Positions 1 through 9,604 of a stretch of DNA of 64,000 nucleotides are shown piece by piece (position 1 is the stretch's first letter; every line of letters begins with the position of its first letter). This DNA comes from Lactuca virosa (lineage: Eukaryota > Streptophyta > Magnoliopsida > Asterales > Asteraceae), in contig CAKMRJ010005745.1 of the NCBI GenBank assembly GCA_928212115.1, forward strand, positions 76,854,499 to 76,918,498, in the 5' to 3' direction. The position numbers and the translations under genes were made by a program. The notes beneath the pieces were generated by a model. That model did not search any database, was not told where the DNA came from, and was given only the letters and a program-made list of their open reading frames with translations.

Positions 1-967
1 TCGTGGTACTTGAGGATATTCTTTTACCGCAGTCCAGTGTGCCTTGCCAGGGTTCCCCTGATACCTGCTAAACCATGCTCAAAGAAAAGGACATTCAGGT
101 CGAGTACACGTCATAGCATACATGATCGATCCTACAGCCGAAGCATAAGGTATTCGACTCATTTCTGCTATCTCAGCCTCAGTACTAGGGCTTTGTGTCT
201 TACCAATCTGGCGTTACTCTGGATGGGTAACTCTCCTTTCTTGGAGTCCTGCATGCCGAATCTCTTCAACACCTTATCCAAGTAAGTACTCTGACTAAGT
301 CCAATTAGTCTTTTACTCCGGTCTCTCAAGATCCTTATCCCTAGAATATAGGCAGCTTCTCCTAGGTCCTTAACTTCCTGCAGAGTTGGGATGTCATTTC
401 CTATGAGTAGTATGTCATCCACATACAATACCAAAAAGCTAACTATACTCCCACTAGCCTTGACATATACACAAGATTCATCTTCACTCCTAGAAAAGCC
501 AAATTCCTTGACTTTCTCATCAAAGCAAAGATTCCATCTGCGAGGTGCTTGCTTTAACCCATAATGGATTTCTCAAGCTTACACACTCTATTAGGGTACT
601 CTGTATTGACAAAACCCTCTGGCTGACTCATGTAAACATCCTCAGCCAACTTTCCATTAAGGAAAGCGGTTTTGACATCCATTTGCCATATTTCATAGTC
701 ATGAAATGCAGCTATGGCTAACAGAACCCTAATAGACTTAATCTTGGCCACTGGAGAAAAGGTCTCATCATAATCAACTCCCGGAGTTTGTGAGAAACCC
801 TTTGCAACCAGTCGTGCCTTATAAGTGTGTACATTACCATCCATGTCGGTCTTCTTCTTGAAGATCCATTTGCACCCTACAGTCTTACGACCTGGTACAT
901 TCTCAACCAAGTTCCAAACTTGATTGTCATACATGGACTGTATCTCGCTGTCCATGCCTCTTTCCAC
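1..967 (-). pseudogene. Copia-1 reverse transcriptase / start of RNase H (broken)
   Basis: Minus-strand frames at 554-967 and 168-434 carry the copia RT signature. The first has VDYDETFSPV and TAFLNGKL. The second has the YVDD catalytic motif in LYVDDILLIG near position 425. Below 168 the minus strand still reads the block before RNase H (SIMYAM..CTRP style). The two ORFs are in different frames with a disrupted stretch at 435-553, so the enzyme cannot be made. RT would copy the element RNA into cDNA in the virus-like particle. The window edge cuts off the rest. Confidence 0.9.
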
Positions 968-1025
968 TTGGCTGACTCAGGGCCTGCCATGGCTTCCGCG
1001 TAACTGTTAGGTTCATCCAGACCTA

Positions 1026-1845
1026 TCAGTGTCTCATCATGATAAGTGTATCACCTTCCGCAGTAATATGGAATCCATAGTAATGCTCAGGTGCATTCCT
1101 AACCCTTGTGGAACGCCTCAGAGGTACAGACTTGTCAATTGGCTCAACAGAAGTTTCCTCCTCAAGTTGAGTGCTAGGGTTTGAAGTTCCTTCACCACTT
1201 GACTCTTGAATTTCTTCAAGGTCAACTTGCCTCCCACTGTCTCCTTGGCTTATGAACTCTCTCTCTCGAAAGAAAGCCCTCCTAGCTACAAAGACCACAT
1301 TCTCACTAGGTCTGTAGAAGAGGTAACCAAAGGATTTCTGTGGGTAGCCGATGAAAATACACCTCTCACTTCGAGGTTCGAGCTTATCATGAGTCTCGCG
1401 TCTCACGAAAGCCTCGCAACCCCAAATCTTAATGTGGTCTAGTTTGGGTACTTTACCAGTCCACATCTCATGAGGAGTTTTGGCAACTTTCTTTGTGGGA
1501 ACTAGATTAAGGATATGGGCGGCAGTCTCTAAGGCATACCCCCAAAATGAGATTGGTAGCGAAGCTCGACTCATCAGACGAACCAACCAACAAGGTTCGA
1601 TTACGCCTCTCAGCTACACCATTCAACTGCGGTGTCCTGGGAGGTGTCAATTGTGAGACAATCCCACATTCCCTAAGATAGTCGAGGAACTCTGAACTAA
1701 GATACTCACCACCTCGATCGGATCGAAGCATCTTAATGTTCCTGCCCAATTGATTCTCGACTTCCTGTTTAAACTCTTTAAACCTCTCAAAAGTCTCTGA
1801 CTTATGCTTGATTAAGTAGACATATCCATATCTACTGTAAATCAT
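1026..1845 (-). pseudogene. Copia-1 integrase core and C-terminal region (broken)
   Basis: Two overlapping frames. 1507-1845 holds the second catalytic aspartate (LRSDRGGEYL) and the catalytic glutamate context (GVAERRNRTLL). 1026-1586 follows in another frame with the copia-specific block after the core (FWGYALETAA, KIWGCEAFVR, CIFIGYP) and an acidic linker towards RT. The first aspartate (HTDVCGPF) lies upstream in the 1832-2365 piece. The frame change near 1550 separates the glutamate from the C-terminal part. Integrase inserts the cDNA into the host chromosome. Confidence 0.9.
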
Positions 1846-2365
1846 CAGTAAAAGTCAAATAATAACGATTAGCATCCCTTGTGGCATGTTTGAAGGGCCC
1901 ACACACATCCGTGTGTATAAGATCCAACAAACCTTCACCCCTCTCACAAGAACCTGTGAAGGGTGACTTTGTCATTTTTCCAAGTAAGCATGATTCGCAA
2001 CTATCATCTGACTTTAGGTCAAATGACTCCAATACTCCATCCTTTTGGAGTTGGCCTATGCGTTTCTTGCTTATATGTCCAAGACGACAATGCCATAATG
2101 ATGCTTTATCCAAGTTATTATCATTAACAGAATCAATACACAATACATTATTTCCTAAGTTATCAACCACAGATACAGTTTCATACACACCATCACAAGG
2201 TAATGCTTTAAAATAAAGAACATTATTAAAGAAAGCATTAATCGAACCAACTTCATTATCAAATGAAAAGGTGAAACCTTGTTTATACAATGCATGAAAG
2301 GAAATAATATTTCTTGCCATTTCTGGCGAATAACAACATTTATTCAAATCTAAACTAAAACCCAC
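1832..2365 (-). pseudogene. Copia-1 gag-pre-integrase zinc-binding domain and integrase start (broken)
   Basis: A minus-strand ORF of 177 codons. It contains the HHCC zinc-binding module of copia integrases: HCRLGH at about residues 92-97 and CESCLLGK about 30 residues later. It ends with the first catalytic aspartate context (LIHTDVCGPF) and the block FTDD. The reading frame is lost at 1832, just after FTDD, and resumes in another frame at 1845. It overlaps the preceding protease-bearing ORF by a few bases, again in a different frame. Confidence 0.9.
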
Positions 2366-2837
2366 TACTTAGCGATAAAGTATAAACTCCAATCTTGGTG
2401 ACAGGTAAAGCTTTCCTATTCCCCATGATTAAGTTTATTCTTCCATGCTCCACATTCTCACTTCTTCTTAGTCCCTGCAAATCAGAACAGATATGAATAC
2501 CACAACCGGTATCAAGGACCCAAGAGTTAGAATGGGGTGAGTTATTAGATAAGATAGTGTAAATACCTGCATGGTTGGGTTTAACTTTCCCATCCTTCAC
2601 ATCTTGCTGGTACTTTGGGCAGTTCCGCTTCCAATGTGACTTTTCATGGCAATAGAAGCATTCAGCCTCTTTAGGGTCAGAAGAAGGAGTGACAAAACCT
2701 TTCTTGGTTCCACTTGAAGAAGAGCCATCAAGGGTCCTAGCCTTGGTACCCTTCGAAGAGCTCTTCCTCTTCTTCCCTCTACCTTTCCCGATTGCCAAAC
2801 GGGGCGGAGTTTGGAGTTGGAGTAGGAGTGTTAACAA
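2355..2837 (-). pseudogene. Copia-1 gag zinc knuckle and aspartic protease (broken)
   Basis: A 160-codon minus-strand frame. A basic, serine-rich stretch leads to a CCHC-type knuckle (CFYCHEKSHWKRNC), which in gag binds the genomic RNA. About 50 residues later comes WVLDTGC, the copia protease active-site DTG motif. The knuckle has KSH where the family normally has KGH, a small deviation. The ORF is in a different frame from the upstream gag piece and from the downstream gag-pre-integrase piece. Confidence 0.88.
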
Positions 2838-3472
2838 CCGACTTACCCTTAAGACCTGTTTCTGCGGTCTTGAGGAGTCCCTGAAGTTTGCTGAGTGTGA
2901 CCTCTTCCTTATTCATGTGATATGTCATGCGGAATTGATCATAGCACGATGGTAAGGAGTGCAAAATGATATCTATTGCAAGCTCCTCAGGGAAAGTTCA
3001 CATTAAGCTTCAGCAACCGATCCACATACCTTTGCATTTTCTGCATGTGGCTCGTGACGGATTCCCCGTCCTTCATCATGGTTGTTATGATAGAGCATAT
3101 GATTTCATACCTCTCTTGTCGTGCACTTTGATGGTATCTTTCCATCAGATCTTGGTGCATTTCAAAAGGGTAGAAGTCCTCATAGGACTTTTGGAGTTCT
3201 GCTGTCATGGTGGCCAACATGATGCATGCCACTTTTGTAGCATCCCTTTCATGTGCCGGAAGTCAGCGATCTCCTGGGGAGTTGCAGTGGTCTCATCAAT
3301 CTCCTTAAGCTCCTTGTCAAGGACATTCTTTGTCCTCGTAGCGGGTAATCATCCTGATGTTTCTGATCCATTCATTGAAGTTGGATCCATCAAAAGTGAC
3401 TTTCCCACACAAGTTCATAAGGGTAAAGGAGCCATTAGGATTAGAGCCAGAAGCAGCATTGTTTGAAGACAT
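2779..3472 (-). pseudogene. Copia-1 gag capsid region (broken)
   Basis: The likely start is the minus-strand ATG at 3470-3472; it reads MSSNNAASGSNPNGSF and then a block ending NFNEWI, typical of the copia gag N-terminus. Further pieces at 2987-3232 (HMQKMQRYVDRLLKL) and 2779-2964 (LPSCYDQFRMTYHM, KLQGLL) give the capsid core. They are in different frames, with at least one frame change between 2964 and 2987. Gag would form the cytoplasmic particle. No intact version is present here. Confidence 0.85.
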
Positions 3473-3849
3473 CTGAAAGAAGAGAACAAGATTAGTTTAG
3501 ATATTAAGAGAGTCCTTAATAAAACACCCAAATGTAATATTAAGGCTAGGATCCAATCACAATATATTATAACTTAGAAGAGGTATGCCGTAATCCAAGC
3601 TATAACATATTTGAAAGGTAGGTGAATGACGATTCACCAATTTCCACCATGAAAAACGAAATATAAATATTAGGTTTTTAATTGGTTCTTAGAAATTCCT
3701 AGATTCTTTTGAGATTCAATGAACTTTTCAAAGGCATGTTTCAATCTCGAGTGTGCCCTCCAAGTTTTGTGACTGGGATACCGAGGATCACAAAACGAGG
3801 TGTGAAGTAACCATGCAAATCACTTGGTACCCTTAAAGTTTATCACTCA

Positions 3850-3885
3850 ATCGATGTGCCGGTAAACCACACACGCTCCACCGAT
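3850..3885 (-). promoter_or_regulatory. Leader hairpin 1 of Copia-1 with palindromic loop
   Basis: Arms ATCGATG (3850-3856) and CACCGAT (3879-3885) enclose a 22-base loop. In the sense (minus) RNA all seven pairs form, one of them G-U; on the other strand that pair would be an A-C mismatch. The loop contains GGTAAACC, a one-base variant of the palindrome GGTTAACC seen in the other three copies of this hairpin. Confidence 0.65.
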
Positions 3886-3930
3886 ACTATGAAACCTTAA
3901 GTCACCCTTTACCTACCTTGTTAAGTCCAA

Positions 3931-3966
3931 GTTAGTGTGCCGGTTAACCACACACGCTCCACCAAC
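3931..3966 (-). promoter_or_regulatory. Leader hairpin 2 of Copia-1 with palindromic loop
   Basis: Arms GTTAGTG (3931-3937) and CACCAAC (3960-3966). The loop is nearly the same as in hairpin 1 (TGCCGGTTAACC then ACACACGCTC) while the stem is different. One pair is G-U in the sense RNA. The palindrome GGTTAACC is at 3942-3949. Same loop on a different stem argues that the structure, not just the sequence, was kept. Confidence 0.65.
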
Positions 3967-4179
3967 GACTTAAACAAAGTGTAAAGTGTAATTTCATGGA
4001 TTAGCACCTTATTCACAATTTCCTAAAGTAACTAAGATTGGGAATTTAATAAAAGCATTTAGTTACTTTATAATATTCATCATACTTTTAATGAGAATTT
4101 ATAAGTCCTTGTCTTACCCGTTCGGCTAACGACCCTCCACCGATCAAGGAAGCGGTGGGTGAGAGTGGACACCCATTAA

Positions 4180-4199
4180 GTTGCCATTTTATAGGCAAC
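4180..4199 (-). promoter_or_regulatory. Leader hairpin 3 of Copia-1 (covaries with Copia-2)
   Basis: Arms GTTGCC (4180-4185) and GGCAAC (4194-4199) around the loop ATTTTATA. The matching site in Copia-2 has ACTGCC/GGCAGT around the same loop, so two base pairs have changed on both sides together. Just before it, CCACCG (4137-4142) and CGGTGG (4153-4158) form another hairpin that Copia-2 also has. Confidence 0.65.
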
Positions 4200-4891
4200 A
4201 ACCTTATACCCCCCTTATAGACCGGCTTCGTGAATGAGGCGTACTAGCGGTAAGACGACTTGATCTTATACATATATATATTAGTAACTTATAATATTAT
4301 AAAGTTTAAGGGTTGAATTTTAACTTTTAAAATTCTAAGGGTTGGAACTAAAGTTTTAATCAAGACTTTACTTGTTCCAAAACTTGAGGCCAAGTTTTGT
4401 AAACTTCCAAAACTTTTCATTTTTATAACTTATGAATTAATTGAGTAATAAAAATGAAAACTCTTCATTTTTATAACTCTTGTGTTCTTTTAATGGCTTT
4501 AATAAAAGTGAGACTTTTGGTTTTCCATAACTTGAGGACAAGTTATGGACTCCATTAAAACACATTATGATCATGAATTAAACTACCATGAACGTTACAA
4601 ACAATTCCTATGATCATCTAATCTTCATAAGTTCAAGAACATGAATATGAACACTTTCAAGAATCAAAAATTACACTTAAAAAAAACTTGTAATTTTAAT
4701 AATTGCCATTGTAAATGGATTAGCATAAACATTACACCATCTAAAACAAGCTTTAAAACATCAAAACAGTTTAGGGTAATGTTTCTAGTCCATTTCCAGC
4801 AACAAATGTGCAAACTTTCATACGAGCAGAAAACAGAAAAACGTTTTTTTTTTCCAAGCTGTTTGCACACAAAAAAAAAACAACAAACAAA

Positions 4892-4907
4892 CCTGGCTCT
4901 GATACCA
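4892..4907 (-). promoter_or_regulatory. Copia-1 primer-binding site (initiator tRNA-Met)
   Basis: The minus strand reads TGGTATCAGAGCCAGG, complementary to the 3' end of plant initiator methionine tRNA, one base from the LTR end. It primes minus-strand cDNA synthesis. Confidence 0.93.
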
Positions 4908-4908
4908 C

Positions 4909-5673
4909 TGATGGGTTTTGAGCATTCTAACACTTCCTAAGTGTACATGCAACCCTAATAACCTTGGATCTATGTTTGTCTAATAATCATGCAAAGTTGA
5001 ATTCCAAGGTTATATTCCTATCTAGCATACATGGGGAACAAATTTTAACTTGCATGAAAGATAGAATAACTTACCTTGTTGTTGCTTATGATCCTTGAAA
5101 CCTTGTGAGCCTAGCACCCCAAGTGTGATGCCTCAAATGTTCACACAACACCAAATGCTTTTGGAGTAAACTTTTGAGAGAATATTACACTTGCAAAATC
5201 GGCTCTAGCCCTCTTGTTTCTTAGTGTAGCCTATTTTGGTGGAGAATGGGTTTCTTATATAGTGTTGACACATCTAGGGTTACACCATGTAAAACCTAAT
5301 GTGTCATGACTCTTCATTTCCATGACCCATGGGTTTGTAACTCCCATGGAGCATCCTATGGGTGGAACCCAACTTGATAATCCATGGAGCCTCTTAGCCC
5401 ACTATATAAGATATGGAAGATTTACATAATCTACCCATATATTTAATTAGTTATCTTGTGATCACTTAATTAATTCTAAATTAATTCTTGATCAAAGTAA
5501 TTAAATAATATTATTAATATATTAGAACTTATAATATATTAATAAACCATAAGTGTTATTTCTCTCATTTTAGTTTATCCAATTGCATGGTGCCATGCAA
5601 CCCAAATGGACCATGCCGGGTCGGGTCAAGTACATACCAGAAATAGTTATGGACTTAGACACCTTATCCAACA
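4909..5673 (-). repeat. Copia-1 5' LTR (765 bp)
   Basis: Begins TGATGGGTTTTGAGC and ends CTTATCCAACA. It aligns with the two 772-bp Copia-2 LTRs throughout (for example GTGTACATGCAACCCTAA near one end and CCATGCAACCCAAATGGA near the other). The normal first bases TGTTGG are changed to TGATGG here, so the terminal inverted repeat is imperfect. The target duplication cannot be tested because the other LTR is outside the window. Confidence 0.92.
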
Positions 5674-6758
5674 CTTGCCGCATCTTTCTTCTTTGGGCAA
5701 TCCTTAGCAATGTGCCCTTCCTCACGGCACTCATAGCACACCCTCTTGTTGATGGTGCACTCATTGGCATAGTGCCCCGTTTTCCCACACTTGTAGCAGG
5801 TCACTTCCTCACTACATTTTCCCGAGTGCTTCTTCTTGCACTTCTCGCACCTTTTTGATTCATTTCCTCCCCCGAACTTCTTCGAAACAGAACTTGCTCT
5901 TCTTATTGTTGGGTTAGCAGACCCTTCAAATTTTCTCTTCTCGCCAACCTCAACCTTGTTGGCATCTCTTCCCTTGATCATTTCCTCCACCGACTTGGCA
6001 GCCCAAATAGCCGCCTCCAGAGTATGTGCCTGACGTACCGGCACCGCATACTCCCATGGGAGTCCCTTGGCGTACTTCTCAATTTTTGTTAGCTCATCCG
6101 GAACAAGACGCAAGGCAAACTCCATTTTCTCCGTGAAGTTGTTAGTATACTCATCAATGGACATGCTTCCTTTCTTCAGGGTTAGGAACTTGTTCTCTAG
6201 CTCGAGAAGGTTTTGGGCTGAGCAGTACTTGCGTTTGAACTGCCCTAAAAATTCTGCCTATGTTAGCTGCAGGGGCTCATTGGGGCTCAAAGTCTTCCCC
6301 AGGGTATTCCACCAACGCGCAGCGCCTCCTCGGAACTGACGTACTGCAAACATGGTCTGTAGTTTTCCTCTGCAACCGCATGTCATGAAAGCTAACTCCA
6401 TCTCCGAGATCCAATCCATGACCCCGATTGGATCTTCCTTTCCAGTGAAAGTCGATGGCTTGCAAGTCAAAAAATCCTTGTACTTGCATCCATTCCTCTC
6501 GACTCCGTCATCTTGGTTGTTTTGTCGAACTATTGGTGGGTTGACTTGACCAACAGTTCCACTGTAGTTCCCCTCCTCAGTCTGCCCTTCGTTCAACTCG
6601 GGCTGTTCGATCTGTATGGTCGCTTCCTCTCGATTTTGTTGGAGCAAACGCCTGGTTTCCTCGATTTGACGATCCAACATCGCCTGGATCATCGCTTGTA
6701 CTCCGGCCATCGTGATTGGCTCAGCAGCGGCTACCACAACCGGTATTTGCTCAATCAC
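5674..6758 (-). pseudogene. Gypsy-A gag with one in-frame stop, truncated by Copia-1
   Basis: One minus-strand frame runs from 6758 to the Copia-1 junction and is interrupted only by a TAG at 6258-6260. The upstream half has a capsid domain of the retrotrans_gag type (FTGKEDPIGVMDWISEME, GGAARWWNTLG). The downstream half continues the capsid (TEKMEFALRLVPDE) and then has two CCHC zinc knuckles, CYKCGKTGHYANEC and CYECREEGHIAKDC, plus a Cys-rich CEKCKKKHSGKC just before them. The true start is unclear: an ATG about 75 bases upstream is in another frame. Gag packages the element RNA. Confidence 0.9.
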
Positions 6759-7140
6759 TGGGGGTTGGTTTCTTTTCCCATTGCATTCCCGGCTCCACTG
6801 CGGGTTATTGCCATTGATCTATACACCGAATAAGGTGAATTTAGATCTTTATTTAGGATAGTCGTTTAAACCGTCCTTATCACTCCGAAACATTTACATG
6901 TTAGTTCTAATATCGTAGTCGTACGTTTAGAATCCTAAACACATAAGGTTTCCAGATCCGGTCGGCAACAGACCATAGATCGCGAACAATTAACAGCATA
7001 TCAGGCACAAAGCATTAGCACATAAAAGCATTTTAGGCACAATTCCTAAAATAAGCTAGTGCTCACACCTCACAATCATCGCTTAGCATTCTAAGTTTAA
7101 GTCTAGAAATCCTACAAGTTCCTAGTTCGCTTAAACTAAT
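6759..7140 (-). other. Gypsy-A leader
   Basis: 380 bases between gag and PBS with no ORF. I see no strong hairpin or repeat in it. Confidence 0.6.
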
Positions 7141-7153
7141 GCTCTGATACCAA
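7141..7153 (-). promoter_or_regulatory. Gypsy-A primer-binding site (initiator tRNA-Met)
   Basis: Minus strand TTGGTATCAGAGC, next to the LTR end at 7155. Confidence 0.92.
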
Positions 7154-8568
7154 CTGTGACATCCCCATTTTCACGGCCAGAAAAGACCGATTTTTGTTTA
7201 TGTTTTGTTTAAAAATAAGAGTAACATTTTAAATAAAAGTGTTGCGGAATTTGTCCCAAAACAAAATATGATAAAGACTTATCAAAAGCATTTCCAAGGA
7301 AATGTATTTCATTAAAAGACTTGGGATGTCATGTTCGATACAGATCAAAAGCATAAACAGTACAACATAAGCCTTACTACATTATTTCATATCTACAGGC
7401 CTATATCCGTAATCCCTCATCCAAAGCATCACATCTATGCTCGTGCGCCACTACCTGTAATACATGAAACTGAGTGGGTCAGGCTTGGGAGCCTGGTGAG
7501 CACATAGGGTTTTCAACCCACAATAAATAAGTTTATTAACTTTATCAAACCAAACAAACCCGATTACCCGTACCCGTTATCCTCACTTTACGTCCCTAAA
7601 ACATCTAACACAAGGGACCTAGTCTCAGGACTATCATCGGGATGGACACTACTGCTAAGGGGATTCCTCAGCAATAAATGTCCTTAAGGCAACCATGTGG
7701 GGGATGGAATACACCTGGTGAGCACACAGTTCAAATAAACACACAGTTCAAATAAACACCTACAGGTTGCGAGCCTGCTAGTGTTCCACTGGACTGTCTA
7801 GAATAGTCCGTGGTCGTCATCTATACTCAGCTAGATGACTGGATCGTCAACAACATCTATAACGAGGCCTCTCATTATTTTATTTTGTCACACAGCGACT
7901 ATTACATCTACCCATGTTTTACCCAACATATTTTGTAGATATAAAATATATATACAGTTTAAATCATTTAAAACGTGTATAAAAACATTTCACCCAGCAT
8001 AGACAGCAAGTATTCAGACAATATGCACACATAGCACGTAATTTATATTAAATACTTCATATCTATGTGTAAGATGAAAGTAACTATGCACTCACTTGAT
8101 TAGGTGGTGACTCAGTACTCGAATAGCACTTCGTTATCTCAAAACAATTTTTCCTTGATCAAAACCTAGTATTAATACCACTAGCGTTTAGTTTTAACGT
8201 TAACCGCGACTAATTAATACTCTGGCTATTATTATTATTATATATGCGTTAAATAACACTCAATATAACTCATAATAATAGCCCAAATAATTATTTTAAG
8301 GACCTAATAACATTAATATAATTATTTAAAAGCTATATTAAAAATTGCGCAAGCGTAGCTCACTTACAGCGGATTTTAAAGAAAATCGGGCTTTGCTCGG
8401 AGCAGCGTTTCCGAACCGAAAGACCCTTTTTCTCAGGACTCCGGGAGCCTCGGGGCTTCCTTAGGGTGCTAGGGGATCACCTAGGCTTAGGGGAGGGTTA
8501 AAACCCTTAGAGAGAGAAAGTAATTTAGAGAGAGAAAGAAAATGGTGTGAAAAACTCGGAATGGCTCG

Positions 8569-8711
8569 CATGCTATTTATAGCCTCAGCAGCCTCGGACT
8601 ACGCTGCGCGTCCAGCAGCTACGCTGGGCGTAGTCTCGGATAAGATTGCCACTCGGACACAACTGTCTCGCACCATCGGAACGGATAAGGGCGAGGGTAC
8701 GCGGGGCGTAT
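8569..8711 (-). promoter_or_regulatory. Gypsy-A LTR core promoter with palindrome cluster
   Basis: The minus strand reads GCTATAAATAGCATGC around 8569-8583, a good TATA box. Upstream on the minus strand, within 20-130 bases, are ACGC-TGC-GCGT (8601-8611), CTACGC-TGG-GCGTAG (8619-8633) and TACGC-GGG-GCGTA (8698-8710). All have perfect arms around a 3-base centre. This spacing suggests binding sites for a dimeric regulator, or RNA/DNA hairpins; function is inference. Confidence 0.6.
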
Positions 8712-8829
8712 GCGAGGGCGATGTGTCTCCATCCGGTGCGACTCCAGCGATCATCATCGGACGGCTGGGAAAGCGCCACGTCATCGATTGAGCAACAAGC
8801 TTCGCAAATTCGATTCTAAACTTTAAAAA

Positions 8830-9440
8830 TTCGTAACTTTCGCGTACGAGCTCCGTTTTTGACGTTCTTTATATCCACACGTAGGTGGGAACGTACTCTA
8901 CAACTTTTGTTTAGACTCCGTCGGCTAATTTTGACTTTATTTTAAAAGTTATATTTTTAACAGGCCGGGACAAGATTGGTCCGTTAAAAATTCATAACTT
9001 CTTCATCCGACGTCCGTTTTCGTCTGTCTTTTTATCGTTGTGCTACTATTAATGAGATCTTCGATTCTCGTTTAGGTTGTGTCGGCTAAAAACCGCTCGA
9101 TCTAATATTCGAACTTCGGGCTGTACACTGCTAAGCCGAAACTTTGAAAAATCATAACTTCCTCATACGAAGTCAGATTTGGGCGTTCTTTTTATGGACG
9201 CTCTCGGTTTACGTTTTCTACGACTTTCGTTTAGATCGCTAAGGCTAAAACTCGTTCTATCATAAATTCACTATTTACGCTTCCCGGTGCCGTGCCGGTT
9301 CCGTCGCGAAACTTCGACGGGTCATAACTTCTTCGTTATAACTCGAAATTCGGCGTTCTTTATATCTCCGGAATCCTTGTTTCGACCACTACAACTTTAT
9401 GTAAAGATATCGGGCTTATCTCACACTTTAATTTTGACGC
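8830..9440 (-). repeat. Four diverged 160-bp modules in the Gypsy-A LTR
   Basis: Modules start near 8830, 8990, 9152 and 9321. Each has a variant of CATAACTTCTTCATACGA, then about 25 bases later GTTCTTTTTAT or GTTCTTTATATC, then CTACAACTTT.GTTTAGA and GGCTAA. Divergence between modules is high, so the duplication is old. The solo LTR has the same four at about 18608, 18770, 18930 and 19102. Confidence 0.75.
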
Positions 9441-9604
9441 TTATTTTTATTATTTATTAGTTATACATTTATAATTAAATATTAAGCACATAATTCACAA
9501 AATACTCAAATATTTCATCTTTATTACATCAAAAAGAGTTACAATAGTTGACCTAGACTATTACATTGTCTAAAAATGCTTAGCCCCGAAACCCGGGCAT
9601 TACA

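Larger units (their letters stand above)
3473..4892 (-). other. Copia-1 untranslated leader between primer-binding site and gag
   Basis: About 1.4 kb with no gene. The part nearest gag (about 3500-4270) is clearly conserved with the Copia-2 leader (about 28050-28815), unlike the surrounding coding regions, which have decayed. It contains the hairpins listed separately, a conserved block after 4200 with a run of C followed by ACCGGCTTCGTGAATGAGGC, and the motif AGAGGTATGCCGTAATCC (3576-3593). The part near the PBS is A+T-rich and repeats the phrase AACTTGAGG.CAAGTT. I infer packaging, dimerisation or translation-control functions; none has been shown here. Confidence 0.8.
1..5673 (-). mobile_element. 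Copia-1, decayed Angela/BARE-like Ty1/copia retrotransposon, 3' end outside window
   Basis: Reading the minus strand from 5673 down, the order is 5' LTR (4909-5673), primer-binding site, a 1.4-kb leader, gag, protease, integrase and reverse transcriptase. That order (integrase before RT) defines Ty1/copia. The RNase H end and the 3' LTR lie beyond position 1. The coding region is spread over at least four reading-frame changes, so it is a fossil. The LTR has TG...CA ends and the element sits inside the gag of Gypsy-A, so it is younger than Gypsy-A. The protein style resembles the Angela/BARE lineage; that assignment is from recall. Copia-2 (22778-30441) is a second copy of the same family. 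Confidence 0.92.
5674..9604 (-). mobile_element. Gypsy-A, Ty3/gypsy retrotransposon, 5' part only
   Basis: Minus-strand order: 2.45-kb 5' LTR (7155-9604), PBS, short leader, gag (6758 downwards). The gag frame is cut at 5673 by the Copia-1 LTR; everything downstream (protease to 3' LTR) would continue left of Copia-1, outside the window. A solo LTR of the same family is at 17276-19275. Confidence 0.9.
7155..9604 (-). repeat. Gypsy-A 5' LTR (about 2450 bp)
   Basis: Begins TGTGACATCCCC and ends CGGGCATTACA (TG...CA). It holds a TATA-type promoter on the minus strand (near 8571-8581), a palindrome cluster upstream of it and four related modules of about 160 bp at 8830-9440. The solo copy at 17276-19275 is colinear but about 450 bp shorter. 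The base after the LTR starts the possible target duplication TAAAG (9605-9609); its partner is outside the window. Confidence 0.9.

Noticed and set aside
4892..4907. tRNA gene fragment
   Set aside because: The TGGTATCAGAGC matches are primer-binding sites beside LTRs, not tRNA genes; no cloverleaf surrounds them.
8561..8791. 76-codon ORF in the Gypsy-A LTR
   Set aside because: It lies across the palindromic promoter region; three overlapping frames are open because of G+C richness.
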